Notes under the pieces: model-generated
The model's database searches: none
Told to the model about the DNA's origin: nothing
Seen by the model: only the letters and a program-made list of their open reading frames with translations
Part shown: positions 1 to 6,737 of the stretch, one piece after another
Position numbering within the stretch: position 1 is the first letter of the stretch
Layout: each line of letters begins with the position of its first letter
Assembly: GCA_040374085.1 (NCBI GenBank)
Contig: JBEIVB010000092.1
Location: 1-9,240, forward strand
Source of the DNA: JBEIVB01 sp040374085
GTDB taxonomy: Bacteria; Bacteroidota; Bacteroidia; UBA4408
Direction: 5' to 3'
DNA length: 9,240 nucleotides
Position numbers and translations under genes: made by a program

Positions 1-1
1 C

Positions 2-64
2 ATCAACAACCTGTTCAAAGACGAACAGCGCGCATTGGAGGAGCGGTCGCAAAATGATAAGTGA
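2..64 (+). CDS. mreC: MreC, C-terminal end only (partial)
   Basis: Only the last 20 codons are inside the window, reading in frame 2 and ending at TGA 62-64. The visible peptide begins INNLFKDEQRALEE, an 'INNL(F/M)K-x-E-Q' ending that I associate with the C-terminus of Bacteroidota MreC. MreC is the periplasmic, membrane-anchored scaffold of the elongasome that contacts PBP2. The position directly before mreD, overlapping it by 11 bases, is what is expected of mreC and is the stronger part of the evidence. The rest of the gene, and presumably mreB and the operon promoter, lie to the left of the window. Confidence 0.7.
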   Translation: MNNLFKDEQRALEERSQNDK

Positions 65-569
65 TTTGTTGAAGCATACAGGGCGGTTTTTTCTGCTGGT
101 GCTGTTGCAACTGTTTGTACTGAACAACATACAGGTCAGCGGCTACGTCAGTCCGATGTTGTACATCCTCTTCCTCTTGATGCTGCCCTTCGAAACGCCG
201 CCTTGGTTGGCTATGCTCAGCTGCTTCCTCATGGGTTTGGCGCTCGACTTCTTTTGCGATACTCCGGGCCTCCATTCGGCTACCTTGGTCTTGATGGCCT
301 TCATGCGGCGCTTCATACTAAATCTCTTCTCTCCGCGCGAGGGCTATGAATCCAACACCGTCCCCACTCTTCAGTATCTGGGCTGGAGCTGGTACCTATG
401 GTATGCGGGCATCATGGTGGTGCTGCACGCCTTTGTGTTTTTCATGCTGGAGGCATTTCGTTGGACCGAGTTCTTCCACACCCTACTGCGCATCATCCTC
501 AGCTCGGCCGTTACGTTGGGAATGATTGTGCTCTATCAGCTGCTTCTCAGCAGACAGAAATCCCGTTAG
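54..569 (+). CDS. mreD: Rod shape-determining protein MreD
   Basis: A 171-residue, very hydrophobic protein with about six membrane segments (roughly residues 11-26, 35-46, 50-67, 75-92, 112-131 and 140-165) and a short basic end, RQKSR. MreD is the integral-membrane part of the MreBCD elongasome, which places lateral peptidoglycan synthesis. Sequence conservation in this family is low. The call rests on the size (usually 160-175 residues), the topology, the aspartate-containing segment 'GLALDFFCDTPGLHS' typical of Bacteroidota MreD, and the position between mreC and the PBP2 gene. Its ATG lies inside the mreC coding end (11-base overlap), which suggests translational coupling. Its TAG is two bases before the PBP2 start. 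No Shine-Dalgarno sequence is visible, which is normal for this phylum. Confidence 0.88.
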   Translation: MISDLLKHTGRFFLLVLLQLFVLNNIQVSGYVSPMLYILFLLMLPFETPPWLAMLSCFLMGLALDFFCDTPGLHSATLVLMAFMRRFILNLFSPREGYESNTVPTLQYLGWSWYLWYAGIMVVLHAFVFFMLEAFRWTEFFHTLLRIILSSAVTLGMIVLYQLLLSRQKSR

Positions 570-571
570 CC

Positions 572-2974
572 ATGAGCGTGTTCAACGACCGGAAGTATGT
601 GGTGATGGGGATCTTCATTGCAGTTTCGGCCACTTTTATACTACGTTTGTTCTATGTGCAGGTGTTCAACGATGAATACAAACTTTCTGCCAACAACAAC
701 GTGTTGCGCTATGTAACCGAATACCCCGCCCGCGGACTGGTTTACGACCGCAAAGGGAAACTCTTGGTTTACAACGAAGCGGCATACGACCTCATGGTTA
801 CGCCCAAGCAGGTGAAAGACATAGACACCAACGATTTGTGTGCTACCATTAGCATCAGCAAAGAGGACTTTATTAAAAAGCTGAAGCAGGCAAGACAATA
901 TTCACCTTACAAAGCTTCTGTATTTGCAGCTCAACTTTCTGCAGAAACCTATGCTACGCTGCAGGAGAAGCTGTATGCATACAAAGGGTTCTACGTGCAA
1001 TCCAGAACCCTGCGTAAATATCCAGCCAGCATTGCGTCACACACGTTGGGCTATGTGGGCGAAGTAAACGAAGCCACCATTCGCAAAGATGCCTATTACC
1101 GCCAGGGCGATTACATCGGCATCAGTGGAATAGAGAAAGCCTACGAAAAAGACTTGCGGGGCAAAAAGGGGTTGAAAATCCTCATGGTGGATGTGTTCAA
1201 CCGTCCGAAAGGCCATTTTAAAGATGGGCAATACGACACCACCGCCATCACCGGTGCCGACATTATGAGCACCCTCGATGCCGACTTGCAGGCATACGGA
1301 GAAAAGCTGATGCAGAATAAGACGGGCGGACTGGTGGCCATTGATCCGAAGACGGGCGAAATACTGGCCTGCATTTCGGCACCCTCCTACAACCCAAACC
1401 TTTTGGTGGGCCGAGAGCGTTCGAAAAATTACGGCAGACTGGCTCGCGATCCTCTACAACCTTTGTTCAATAGGGCCTTAATGGCGTACTATCCTCCCGG
1501 GTCAACCTTTAAACTGGTAGACGACCTAATTGCCCTCCAGGAAGGGGTGCTCACTCCCGAAAAAACCTATCCCTGTCCGGGCGGTTACCACATGGCCGGA
1601 CACACGGTAAAATGCGATGCGCGGCACGGGGCCATCAGCCTGCGCGCAGCCATCCAGCACAGTTGCAATACTTACCATTGCTACGTGTTTCGCAGCATCA
1701 TGGATCAGCCCCGTTTTGCTACCGCCGAGCAAGGGTATCAGAACTGGCGCGACCATGTATTGAAGTTTGGCGTAGGCAAGCGACTCTTTTCCGATCTGCC
1801 TCAGGAGTTGCGCGGCATGGTGCCCACGGTAAAGTATTACGACAAAATTTTTGGCAAAGGAAGGTGGCGCTCCTCCACCATCGTTTCTCTGGGCATTGGT
1901 CAGGGCGAGCTCGGCATAACGCCTCTGCAGATGGCCAACATCATGTGCATCATAGCCAACAAAGGATATTATTATACGCCGCACATCATTCGAAAAGTGG
2001 GCAAAACCGACGAGCATGCCAAAGCCTTTCGTACGCGCAACATGGTGGGCATAGACCCGGCCATTTTCGATTTGGTGTACGACGGTATGCAGGATGTGGT
2101 GGAGCGCGGTACAGCCGCTGCCTCACGGGTAAAAGACATCACCATTTTGGGTAAAACCGGAACGGCGCAAAACCCTCATGGAAAAGACCACAGTTTGTTT
2201 GTGGCATTTGCACCCCGCGAAAATCCTCGCATCGCCATTGGCCTCATGGTAGAGAACGGGGGCTGGGGTGCATCGTGGGCCGCCCCCATAGGCACGCTCA
2301 TGATCGAGAAATACCTACACGATACCGTTGCGCGAAAAGACTTAGAGAAGCGCATGATGGAGGGTGTGGTATTGCCTCCGCATTATGTAAAGGAAAGCGA
2401 TGAAGAACCGTTGAAGCCAACAGAAAAAACGGAAGCGAAGGGAGGCGAAAAGAAAACAGAGGTAAAGACGGGTGACAAAGCCATATCCGACACCGAGAAA
2501 AAGAAAGCCCCTGAGAAAAAAACAACGGAAAAAGCGGGAGAAAAATCCAAAGAGAAAAGTCCATCGGACAATGGTGTAACGCGCAAAGCACAGAACGAAA
2601 ATGGAGACAGCAACAAGAAAGCGGTGTCGACGGAGAAAACAATGGAGCGCGAAAAATCCAAATCAAAAGACGATGCGGGCAAAAAGAAAAAAACCGCTTC
2701 TGCTGAGCCCGAAACGGATGCGGTGAAGCAAGCCCCGGATACCGCTTCATCCAGAAAAAAGAAAAACAAACAGAAGAAAATCAAAACCAAAAGCGCATCA
2801 GACTCTTCAGCCGTTAAGGGCAAAGACCAAAACAGCAACGCTGCAACAGAAGGCGGCACTGAGCCAAGACCCAAACGCAAGCGCCGCAAAAAAGAGGCGG
2901 CACCACCTGCAATGGAACCCGGTCCGGCGCCTGCCGAACCCTCTGTTCAACCTCCTCAGCCTCAGCAACCATGA
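572..2974 (+). CDS. mrdA: Penicillin-binding protein 2 (elongasome transpeptidase) with a long Lys-rich C-terminal tail
   Basis: An 800-residue class B PBP. It cross-links new peptidoglycan strands in the periplasm during rod elongation, normally together with the glycosyltransferase RodA. An N-terminal membrane anchor spans residues 9-28. The pedestal/dimerisation domain has the family motifs RGLVYDRKG (54-62) and GIEKAYE (from 186). The transpeptidase domain carries all three active-site motifs: S311-T-F-K314 with the acylated serine S311, S364-C-N366, and K528-T-G-T531. The catalytic part ends near residue 606, as expected for PBP2 (about 600-630 residues). About 194 further low-complexity residues follow (see the separate entry). 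I chose ATG 572, two bases after the mreD stop. The open frame reaches back to 398, but that part lies out of frame inside mreD and would put 58 unrelated residues before the membrane anchor. The stop overlaps the next start as ATGA. Confidence 0.95.
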   Translation: MSVFNDRKYVVMGIFIAVSATFILRLFYVQVFNDEYKLSANNNVLRYVTEYPARGLVYDRKGKLLVYNEAAYDLMVTPKQVKDIDTNDLCATISISKEDFIKKLKQARQYSPYKASVFAAQLSAETYATLQEKLYAYKGFYVQSRTLRKYPASIASHTLGYVGEVNEATIRKDAYYRQGDYIGISGIEKAYEKDLRGKKGLKILMVDVFNRPKGHFKDGQYDTTAITGADIMSTLDADLQAYGEKLMQNKTGGLVAIDPKTGEILACISAPSYNPNLLVGRERSKNYGRLARDPLQPLFNRALMAYYPPGSTFKLVDDLIALQEGVLTPEKTYPCPGGYHMAGHTVKCDARHGAISLRAAIQHSCNTYHCYVFRSIMDQPRFATAEQGYQNWRDHVLKFGVGKRLFSDLPQELRGMVPTVKYYDKIFGKGRWRSSTIVSLGIGQGELGITPLQMANIMCIIANKGYYYTPHIIRKVGKTDEHAKAFRTRNMVGIDPAIFDLVYDGMQDVVERGTAAASRVKDITILGKTGTAQNPHGKDHSLFVAFAPRENPRIAIGLMVENGGWGASWAAPIGTLMIEKYLHDTVARKDLEKRMMEGVVLPPHYVKESDEEPLKPTEKTEAKGGEKKTEVKTGDKAISDTEKKKAPEKKTTEKAGEKSKEKSPSDNGVTRKAQNENGDSNKKAVSTEKTMEREKSKSKDDAGKKKKTASAEPETDAVKQAPDTASSRKKKNKQKKIKTKSASDSSAVKGKDQNSNAATEGGTEPRPKRKRRKKEAAPPAMEPGPAPAEPSVQPPQPQQP
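2390..2971 (+). other. Low-complexity Lys/Glu-rich, Pro-ending tail of PBP2
   Basis: This segment encodes PBP2 residues 607-800. By my count 43 of the 194 residues are lysine, mixed with Glu, Thr, Ser and Ala in degenerate blocks such as EKKKAPEKKTTEKAGEK. A basic cluster, PKRKRRKK, precedes a final proline/glutamine-rich piece (PSVQPPQPQQP). No hydrophobic stretch is present, so the tail should remain periplasmic and be disordered or weakly coiled. The DNA is A-rich with homopolymers up to A7 (2516-2522 and 2687-2693). The frame stays open through all of them, so this looks like a maintained extension and not a frameshift artefact. A role in binding peptidoglycan, LPS or another envelope partner is inference only. 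Confidence 0.85.
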
Positions 2975-3426
2975 TGTCGTCCTTGCCTTGCGTGGGCCGC
3001 AGAGAGCGGGTTAGCTTCCCCCGCTTGGGCCTGTTCGATCTTCAGGCGAAAATAGATACCGGCGCATACGGCACAGCCCTTCATTGCCACGACATTTCCC
3101 TAAAAATCATAAACGGTAAACAACGCCTCTGTTTTAAATTGCTGGACCCCACCCACCCCGATTATACCGAACGCGAACAAGTGGTGCGCACCTTTTCCTT
3201 AAAACGCATCAAGAACTCTTTTGGCGATTGGGAGGAACGCTTTGTTATTTCCACTACCATAGTCATCGGAGAACGCCGCATACGCACGCGCGTATCGCTT
3301 ACCGATAGAGCCGGCATGAAGCATCCGGTTTTAATAGGAAGAAGGTTGTTAAAAAACAAGTTTTGCGTAGACGTAGCCGGGGAGAACCTGCTGGGGCCTC
3401 CGGTTGGTCCTGAGTCTGCGGCTTAA
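2971..3426 (+). CDS. RimB / 'ATP-dependent zinc protease' family retropepsin-like protease
   Basis: A 151-residue protein of the Zn_protease / RimK-LysX-associated family (Pfam PF05618, from memory), which is now usually regarded as a retropepsin-like aspartic peptidase. The motif KIDTGAYGTALH has the putative catalytic Asp at residue 29 (D-T-G-A). The C-terminal family signature LTDRAGMKHPVLIGRRLL is also present. The length matches the family's usual 140-170 residues. In Pseudomonas the RimB member acts with the glutamate ligase RimK on ribosomal protein S6, and rimK is the adjoining gene here, on the opposite strand. The start ATG 2971 overlaps the mrdA stop as ATGA; ATG 2974 is an equally possible start one codon later. 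No signal peptide is visible, so it should be cytoplasmic. It appears to be transcribed from the mre operon promoter. Its TAA overlaps the rimK stop. Confidence 0.85.
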   Translation: MMSSLPCVGRRERVSFPRLGLFDLQAKIDTGAYGTALHCHDISLKIINGKQRLCFKLLDPTHPDYTEREQVVRTFSLKRIKNSFGDWEERFVISTTIVIGERRIRTRVSLTDRAGMKHPVLIGRRLLKNKFCVDVAGENLLGPPVGPESAA

Positions 3427-4304
3427 TCGAGAAACTCGTTCCGCTCTACGTATTCAATAATCTTTCCGGCAATGTCGGCCTTGGTGGCACCTTCTATGCC
3501 CTCGAGGCCGGGCGAGGAGTTTACCTCCATCACTAGAGGTCCACGAGACGACTGCAGCATATCCACCCCGGCAATGGCCAATCCCAGCTTACGAGCGGCT
3601 TTTAGGGCGGTTTGCTTCTCCTCGTGGCTGAGTTCTATCAACTCCGCTTTCCCACCCCGGTGCAGGTTGCTGCGAAACTCACCGGGTGCGCCCTGTCTGC
3701 GCATGGCTCCTACAATCTGGCCATCCACCACAAAGGCCCTGATGTCGGCGCCATTGGCCTCGGGAATAAACTCCTGCACCAAAATATTGGCTTCCAAATC
3801 GAGGAAAGCCTCAATCATAGACTTAGCAGATTTATGTGTTTCGGCTAATATAACCCCGATGCCTTGGGTGCCCTCCAGGAGTTTAATCACCACCGGCGTT
3901 CCGCCCACCTGAGCAATCACGTTATCTATGTTTTTGGGCTCAGAAGCAAACGCTGTTTTAGGCATGCCAATGCCGGCGCGGGCCAGCAGTTGGAGGCTGC
4001 GCAGCTTGTCGCGCGAACGCACCAAGGCCTGTGACTCTACCGCGGTAAAAATCTTCATCATCTCGAACTGCCGCACCACGGCAGCTCCGTAAAAGGTAAC
4101 CGAAGCACCGATGCGCGGAATCACCGCGTTTACACCTGTTACAAGTTCTCCTTTATAAAATATATGCGGACTGCTTTTCTCAATTACCAACACACACTTC
4201 TGATGGTCGAGCACCAGCATGTCGTGTCCGCGTTGCTTGCCTGCTTCTACCAGTCTTCGGGTAGAATACAGTTGTGGATTTCTGGAAAGAATGGCGATTT
4301 TCAT
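3423..4304 (-). CDS. rimK: RimK, ribosomal protein S6--L-glutamate ligase (ATP-grasp)
   Basis: A 293-residue ATP-grasp ligase, close to the roughly 300 residues of E. coli RimK. The enzyme uses ATP to add glutamates to the C-terminus of ribosomal protein S6. Visible motifs are the start KIAILSRNPQLYSTRRL, SRDKLRSLQLLARAGI (97-112), the ATP-binding lysine K141 with glycine loop GTQGIGV (145-151), VQEFIPEA (176-183), D187-I-R189, R211-S-N213, and the metal ligands D248, E260 and N262 in GVDML and VMEVNSSPG. These residue numbers agree with my memory of the E. coli enzyme, so the protein is essentially colinear and should be active. The ATG is 15 bases after the methyltransferase stop, so the two are probably cotranscribed. 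The stop TAA (3423-3425 on the complement) shares a TTAA with the converging RimB-like gene. A related substrate (other ATP-grasp glutamate ligases) cannot be excluded. Confidence 0.92.
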   Translation of the reverse strand: MKIAILSRNPQLYSTRRLVEAGKQRGHDMLVLDHQKCVLVIEKSSPHIFYKGELVTGVNAVIPRIGASVTFYGAAVVRQFEMMKIFTAVESQALVRSRDKLRSLQLLARAGIGMPKTAFASEPKNIDNVIAQVGGTPVVIKLLEGTQGIGVILAETHKSAKSMIEAFLDLEANILVQEFIPEANGADIRAFVVDGQIVGAMRRQGAPGEFRSNLHRGGKAELIELSHEEKQTALKAARKLGLAIAGVDMLQSSRGPLVMEVNSSPGLEGIEGATKADIAGKIIEYVERNEFLD

Positions 4305-4319
4305 AACCGAACGGTGGGC

Positions 4320-5714
4320 CTAAGGTAATTCCTCGAGGGCATTTTCGGAAGGCAGCTCGGGCAATTGTTGCAAAATGCGCCAAGCACCCGGCAGGTAATT
4401 GTTCCAACGATTTTGGATGCGTTTCAGCCATGTAAGACCAAAGCCTTTGTATGCGGCAAGCACCCATCCGTTGGGCGCATCAGCCGCGGTGGGCGTACCC
4501 TTGCGCAGCACCTCAAGCGCATCCTCCCGAGTGAGGTTTACCGCGGGAACCGCAAAATGGAGCCTTGCAGCCGTCGCCAAATCCTGGTGCGGAAGCAGGC
4601 GCTGCTTGGCATCCAGACTGCCCAAACACAAGCCAAACGTGCGCACCGGAAGTGCGGCAGCCAGTCGCTCGGCCACCTCCACGTGGGTTTGGGGTAAAGC
4701 CAAAAGTTGATCCTCAAACAAGCGCAGGGCATGGTCCTCAAGTCCATTCACCTGAGCTTCAATACCCAATCGAACGCGTGTTGAAACGGGTTGCAATCGA
4801 CCCTCCGGTTTGCGGGTTCTGCCTGATGAGGTAGGCCCTTCGGGCTTGCGCAACAAGGCCAGAAAAAAACCTTCGCCTTGCACCAAGTGCGGCCAGCAAC
4901 GGTAGCCGAAACCTTGCTTGGGGCTCATACTTTCTACAACGCCCCATTGCGCATCCAACTCCAGTGAAACAGACAACAGGCCATGTTCCTCCATCAACGC
5001 ATCCACCACGGCCTCATTCTCCTCCCAAGCATACGAGCAAGTGGCATAAACCAGCCAGCCGCCGGGCTTAAGGGCCGGCAACAAATCGGCAACAATGCGC
5101 CTCTGCCGAGCAGCACAATGGGCAACGGTTTCAAGAGACCAACCGTTTTGCCAACCGGGCTCCTTCCTAAACAAACCCGAACCGCTGCAAGGCGCATCCA
5201 CCACCACCGCATCGGCCCATGCAGAAACCTGGCCCAAGCGCGCAGGATCGAGCTGAGAAACCACACGGTTGGCAAATCCCCACCGCGACACGTTCTGAAC
5301 CAAGGCCCCCACGCGTGACTTCACCACCTCGTTGCTCCACACCAAGGCCGCATCCATAAAATAACTCTGAAGTAATGTAGACTTGCCGCCCGGAGCAGCG
5401 CAGGCATCCAGCACCACCGGATGATCCGGCAATTGCATCTTTTCCAATGCACGGTGCAAGAGCATGGAGCTGGCTTCCTGCACATAATAGCAGCCGGCAT
5501 GCCAAAGCGGATCCAGAATAAATCGAGGGCGCTCTGTAAGAATCCAGCCTTGAGGATGCCATGGAACACGGTCGGCGCCCGGCCATGATGCATCTCGATG
5601 TGGGTGGTTGCGCACCGAAACCACCGGAGCCGCAAGATGGGCAACCTCAAAGGCCTCGGCATGATAGCCCGGAAGGCCTTGCAGTGAATCCAAAAAAGAC
5701 AGGGGCAAGCGCAT
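4320..5714 (-). CDS. rsmF: RsmF-like 16S rRNA (cytosine-C5) methyltransferase
   Basis: A 464-residue protein of the NOL1/NOP2/Sun RNA m5C methyltransferase family. It transfers a methyl group from S-adenosylmethionine to C5 of a cytosine; in E. coli RsmF the target is C1407 of 16S rRNA. Motifs in order: SAM-binding DACAAPGGKST (103-113); SNE (127-129); motif IV DAPCSGSGLFRK with Cys176; and motif VI YATCSY with the nucleophile Cys226. The C-terminal third ends in GWVLAAYKGFGLTWLKRIQNRWNNYLP, in two adjoining parts (416-430 and 431-442). This resembles the PUA-like tail of RsmF proteins and favours RsmF over RsmB, which has an N-terminal NusB domain absent here. A linker near 290-305 repeats KPEG and varies in such proteins. 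The start at 5714 is the first possible one after an in-frame TAG. It is followed by rimK after 15 bases. Confidence 0.88.
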   Translation of the reverse strand: MRLPLSFLDSLQGLPGYHAEAFEVAHLAAPVVSVRNHPHRDASWPGADRVPWHPQGWILTERPRFILDPLWHAGCYYVQEASSMLLHRALEKMQLPDHPVVLDACAAPGGKSTLLQSYFMDAALVWSNEVVKSRVGALVQNVSRWGFANRVVSQLDPARLGQVSAWADAVVVDAPCSGSGLFRKEPGWQNGWSLETVAHCAARQRRIVADLLPALKPGGWLVYATCSYAWEENEAVVDALMEEHGLLSVSLELDAQWGVVESMSPKQGFGYRCWPHLVQGEGFFLALLRKPEGPTSSGRTRKPEGRLQPVSTRVRLGIEAQVNGLEDHALRLFEDQLLALPQTHVEVAERLAAALPVRTFGLCLGSLDAKQRLLPHQDLATAARLHFAVPAVNLTREDALEVLRKGTPTAADAPNGWVLAAYKGFGLTWLKRIQNRWNNYLPGAWRILQQLPELPSENALEELP

Positions 5715-5725
5715 GTGCGAAGAAA

Positions 5726-5754
5726 CAAAATTAGCCTACGTCCCAAAACGCAAG
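5726..5754 (-). promoter_or_regulatory. Possible Bacteroidota-type promoter before rsmF-rimK
   Basis: On the complement, TAATTTTG (5733-5726) is a full match to the Bacteroidota -7 element TAnnTTTG. CTTG (5754-5751) lies 17 bases upstream, where TTTG is expected, giving one mismatch. A start of transcription about seven bases downstream would leave a leader of only a few bases before the ATG at 5714, so this is a weak candidate. It is the only good match in the 190-base gap. Confidence 0.35.
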
Positions 5755-5811
5755 TTTACCTGTTACGATGCCCATCAGAACATTCAACCCTCATTGCATC
5801 ATAAAGGCATT

Positions 5812-5850
5812 GAAAACAGAAATCCCCGGAGAAGAATCATCCGGGGATTT
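5812..5850 (-). terminator. Rho-independent terminator of the lipoprotein operon
   Basis: A perfect 11-base inverted repeat, AAATCCCCGGA (5820-5830) and TCCGGGGATTT (5840-5850), encloses a nine-base loop. Read on the complement strand it is followed by CTGTTTTC. It lies about 57 bases after the stop of the lipoprotein gene (5907) and points the same way. It also separates that operon from the rsmF promoter region. Confidence 0.8.
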
Positions 5851-5906
5851 ATTGCCTAAGGCCACACCCAAAGTGGTGACCCAATGTCGCAATTATATAC
5901 GATGCG

Positions 5907-6737
5907 CTATGGGCACGTAATCTGTATATCCCAGGCCGTGCCCGAGTTGCAACCGCTCACATACACCTCCACATACTTCGAAGTTTTAGGATCGTAATTA
6001 AACTCCACAAAATTGGACCCGGAAACAAATCCATCGGCAACATTGCAATTGGGATATCCAAGCGGAGAGAGCGGAGTGCCTGTGGAGGCAACCCAAGAAC
6101 CACTGTAGCGCACGTCTAAGCGGTCTGGAATGCTGTACATGTTGTACGTGATGCGCACCTTGCCGGCCTTATCGTCTAGCTTAGCAACCATAGCGGTTAT
6201 TCCCACACTGCCCGAGAAACTGGATCCGCAGGAAAGAGGATCGGTAACCAAGATGTTGGTATTCACCATAGGCGTAATGCCACCGGTGCAGCTGCCCACG
6301 GCCATGTTGAATTTGAAGTTGCCGTTGAGGATAAAGTTCGGAATCAACACCTTAATATAAGGTTGCTTAGATACCGGATCTATCTGAACCGGAACTTCCC
6401 AATACGAGTCGGCACTATCAATTTGCAGGTACACTTTGCACAGGTTGGTGGTATCGCTGGTTTGGTAGTTGTAATACAACACAACACCGGCCGTAACCTG
6501 AACCGCACGTGGATACTGAGTAATGATAAAGTTATTTCCGGATGTAGAGGTTGGTATTGTTCCTTTGATACACTTACCACCGGTTCCAATTACAAGCGCG
6601 CGATTGATGAGGTTGTATTGGTTGGGCTTGATGCCGTAGGCCAAATCGCTAACGGTGTCTTTGCTGCAGGAAACAAACAAGCCCACAACCGAGGAGAGGA
6701 GCAAAAGCCCCGAGAGGATTTTATTTTGAAGTTTCAT
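5907..6737 (-). CDS. Predicted surface lipoprotein with a C-terminal beta-sandwich-like domain, function unknown
   Basis: A 276-residue protein with a lipoprotein signal: a basic start MKLQNK, a hydrophobic core (7-22) and a lipobox ending FVS-C24. Phe at -3 is unusual, but Bacteroidota lipoboxes are loose. The mature start C-S-K-D resembles the Bacteroidota lipoprotein export signal (Lys followed by acidic residues), so surface display is plausible. Seven more cysteines (56, 100, 150, 170, 231, 263, 275) could form disulfides. The C-terminal part (about 193-276) follows a pattern I recognise from secreted Bacteroidota and cyanobacterial proteins: 'IPDRLDVRYSGSWVASTG', then 'GSNFVEFNYDP', ending 'GTAWDIQITCP'. 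This is probably a beta-sandwich, but I cannot name its ligand. The ATG lies 17 bases inside the end of the beta-barrel gene, so the pair should be cotranscribed and perhaps translationally coupled. Confidence 0.8.
   Translation of the reverse strand: MKLQNKILSGLLLLSSVVGLFVSCSKDTVSDLAYGIKPNQYNLINRALVIGTGGKCIKGTIPTSTSGNNFIITQYPRAVQVTAGVVLYYNYQTSDTTNLCKVYLQIDSADSYWEVPVQIDPVSKQPYIKVLIPNFILNGNFKFNMAVGSCTGGITPMVNTNILVTDPLSCGSSFSGSVGITAMVAKLDDKAGKVRITYNMYSIPDRLDVRYSGSWVASTGTPLSPLGYPNCNVADGFVSGSNFVEFNYDPKTSKYVEVYVSGCNSGTAWDIQITCP

Noticed and set aside
398..571. Upstream extension of the PBP2 reading frame
   Set aside because: It lies out of frame within mreD and encodes unrelated residues before a proper membrane anchor; ATG 572, two bases after the mreD stop, is the natural start.
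1612..2154. 180-codon + strand frame inside mrdA
   Set aside because: It is an out-of-frame shadow across the PBP2 transpeptidase domain, whose motifs are intact in the other frame.
2516..2693. A7 homopolymers in mrdA as programmed frameshift sites
   Set aside because: The surrounding frame does not give a standard X XXY YYZ heptamer, and the long tail continues in the zero frame past every run.
2298..2889. Two long complement-strand open frames opposite the PBP2 tail
   Set aside because: They are Phe/Leu/Ser-rich mirrors of the lysine-rich coding sequence (AAA/AAG read as TTT/CTT), with no family resemblance; they would also lie wholly inside mrdA.
4365..5318. Several 90-111 codon + strand frames inside the rsmF-like gene
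   Set aside because: These are shadows of a well-conserved methyltransferase on the complement strand.
5851..5906. Weak CCAC...GTGG inverted repeat just after the lipoprotein stop
   Set aside because: It has only a four-base stem with no T tract; the strong hairpin at 5820-5850 explains termination.
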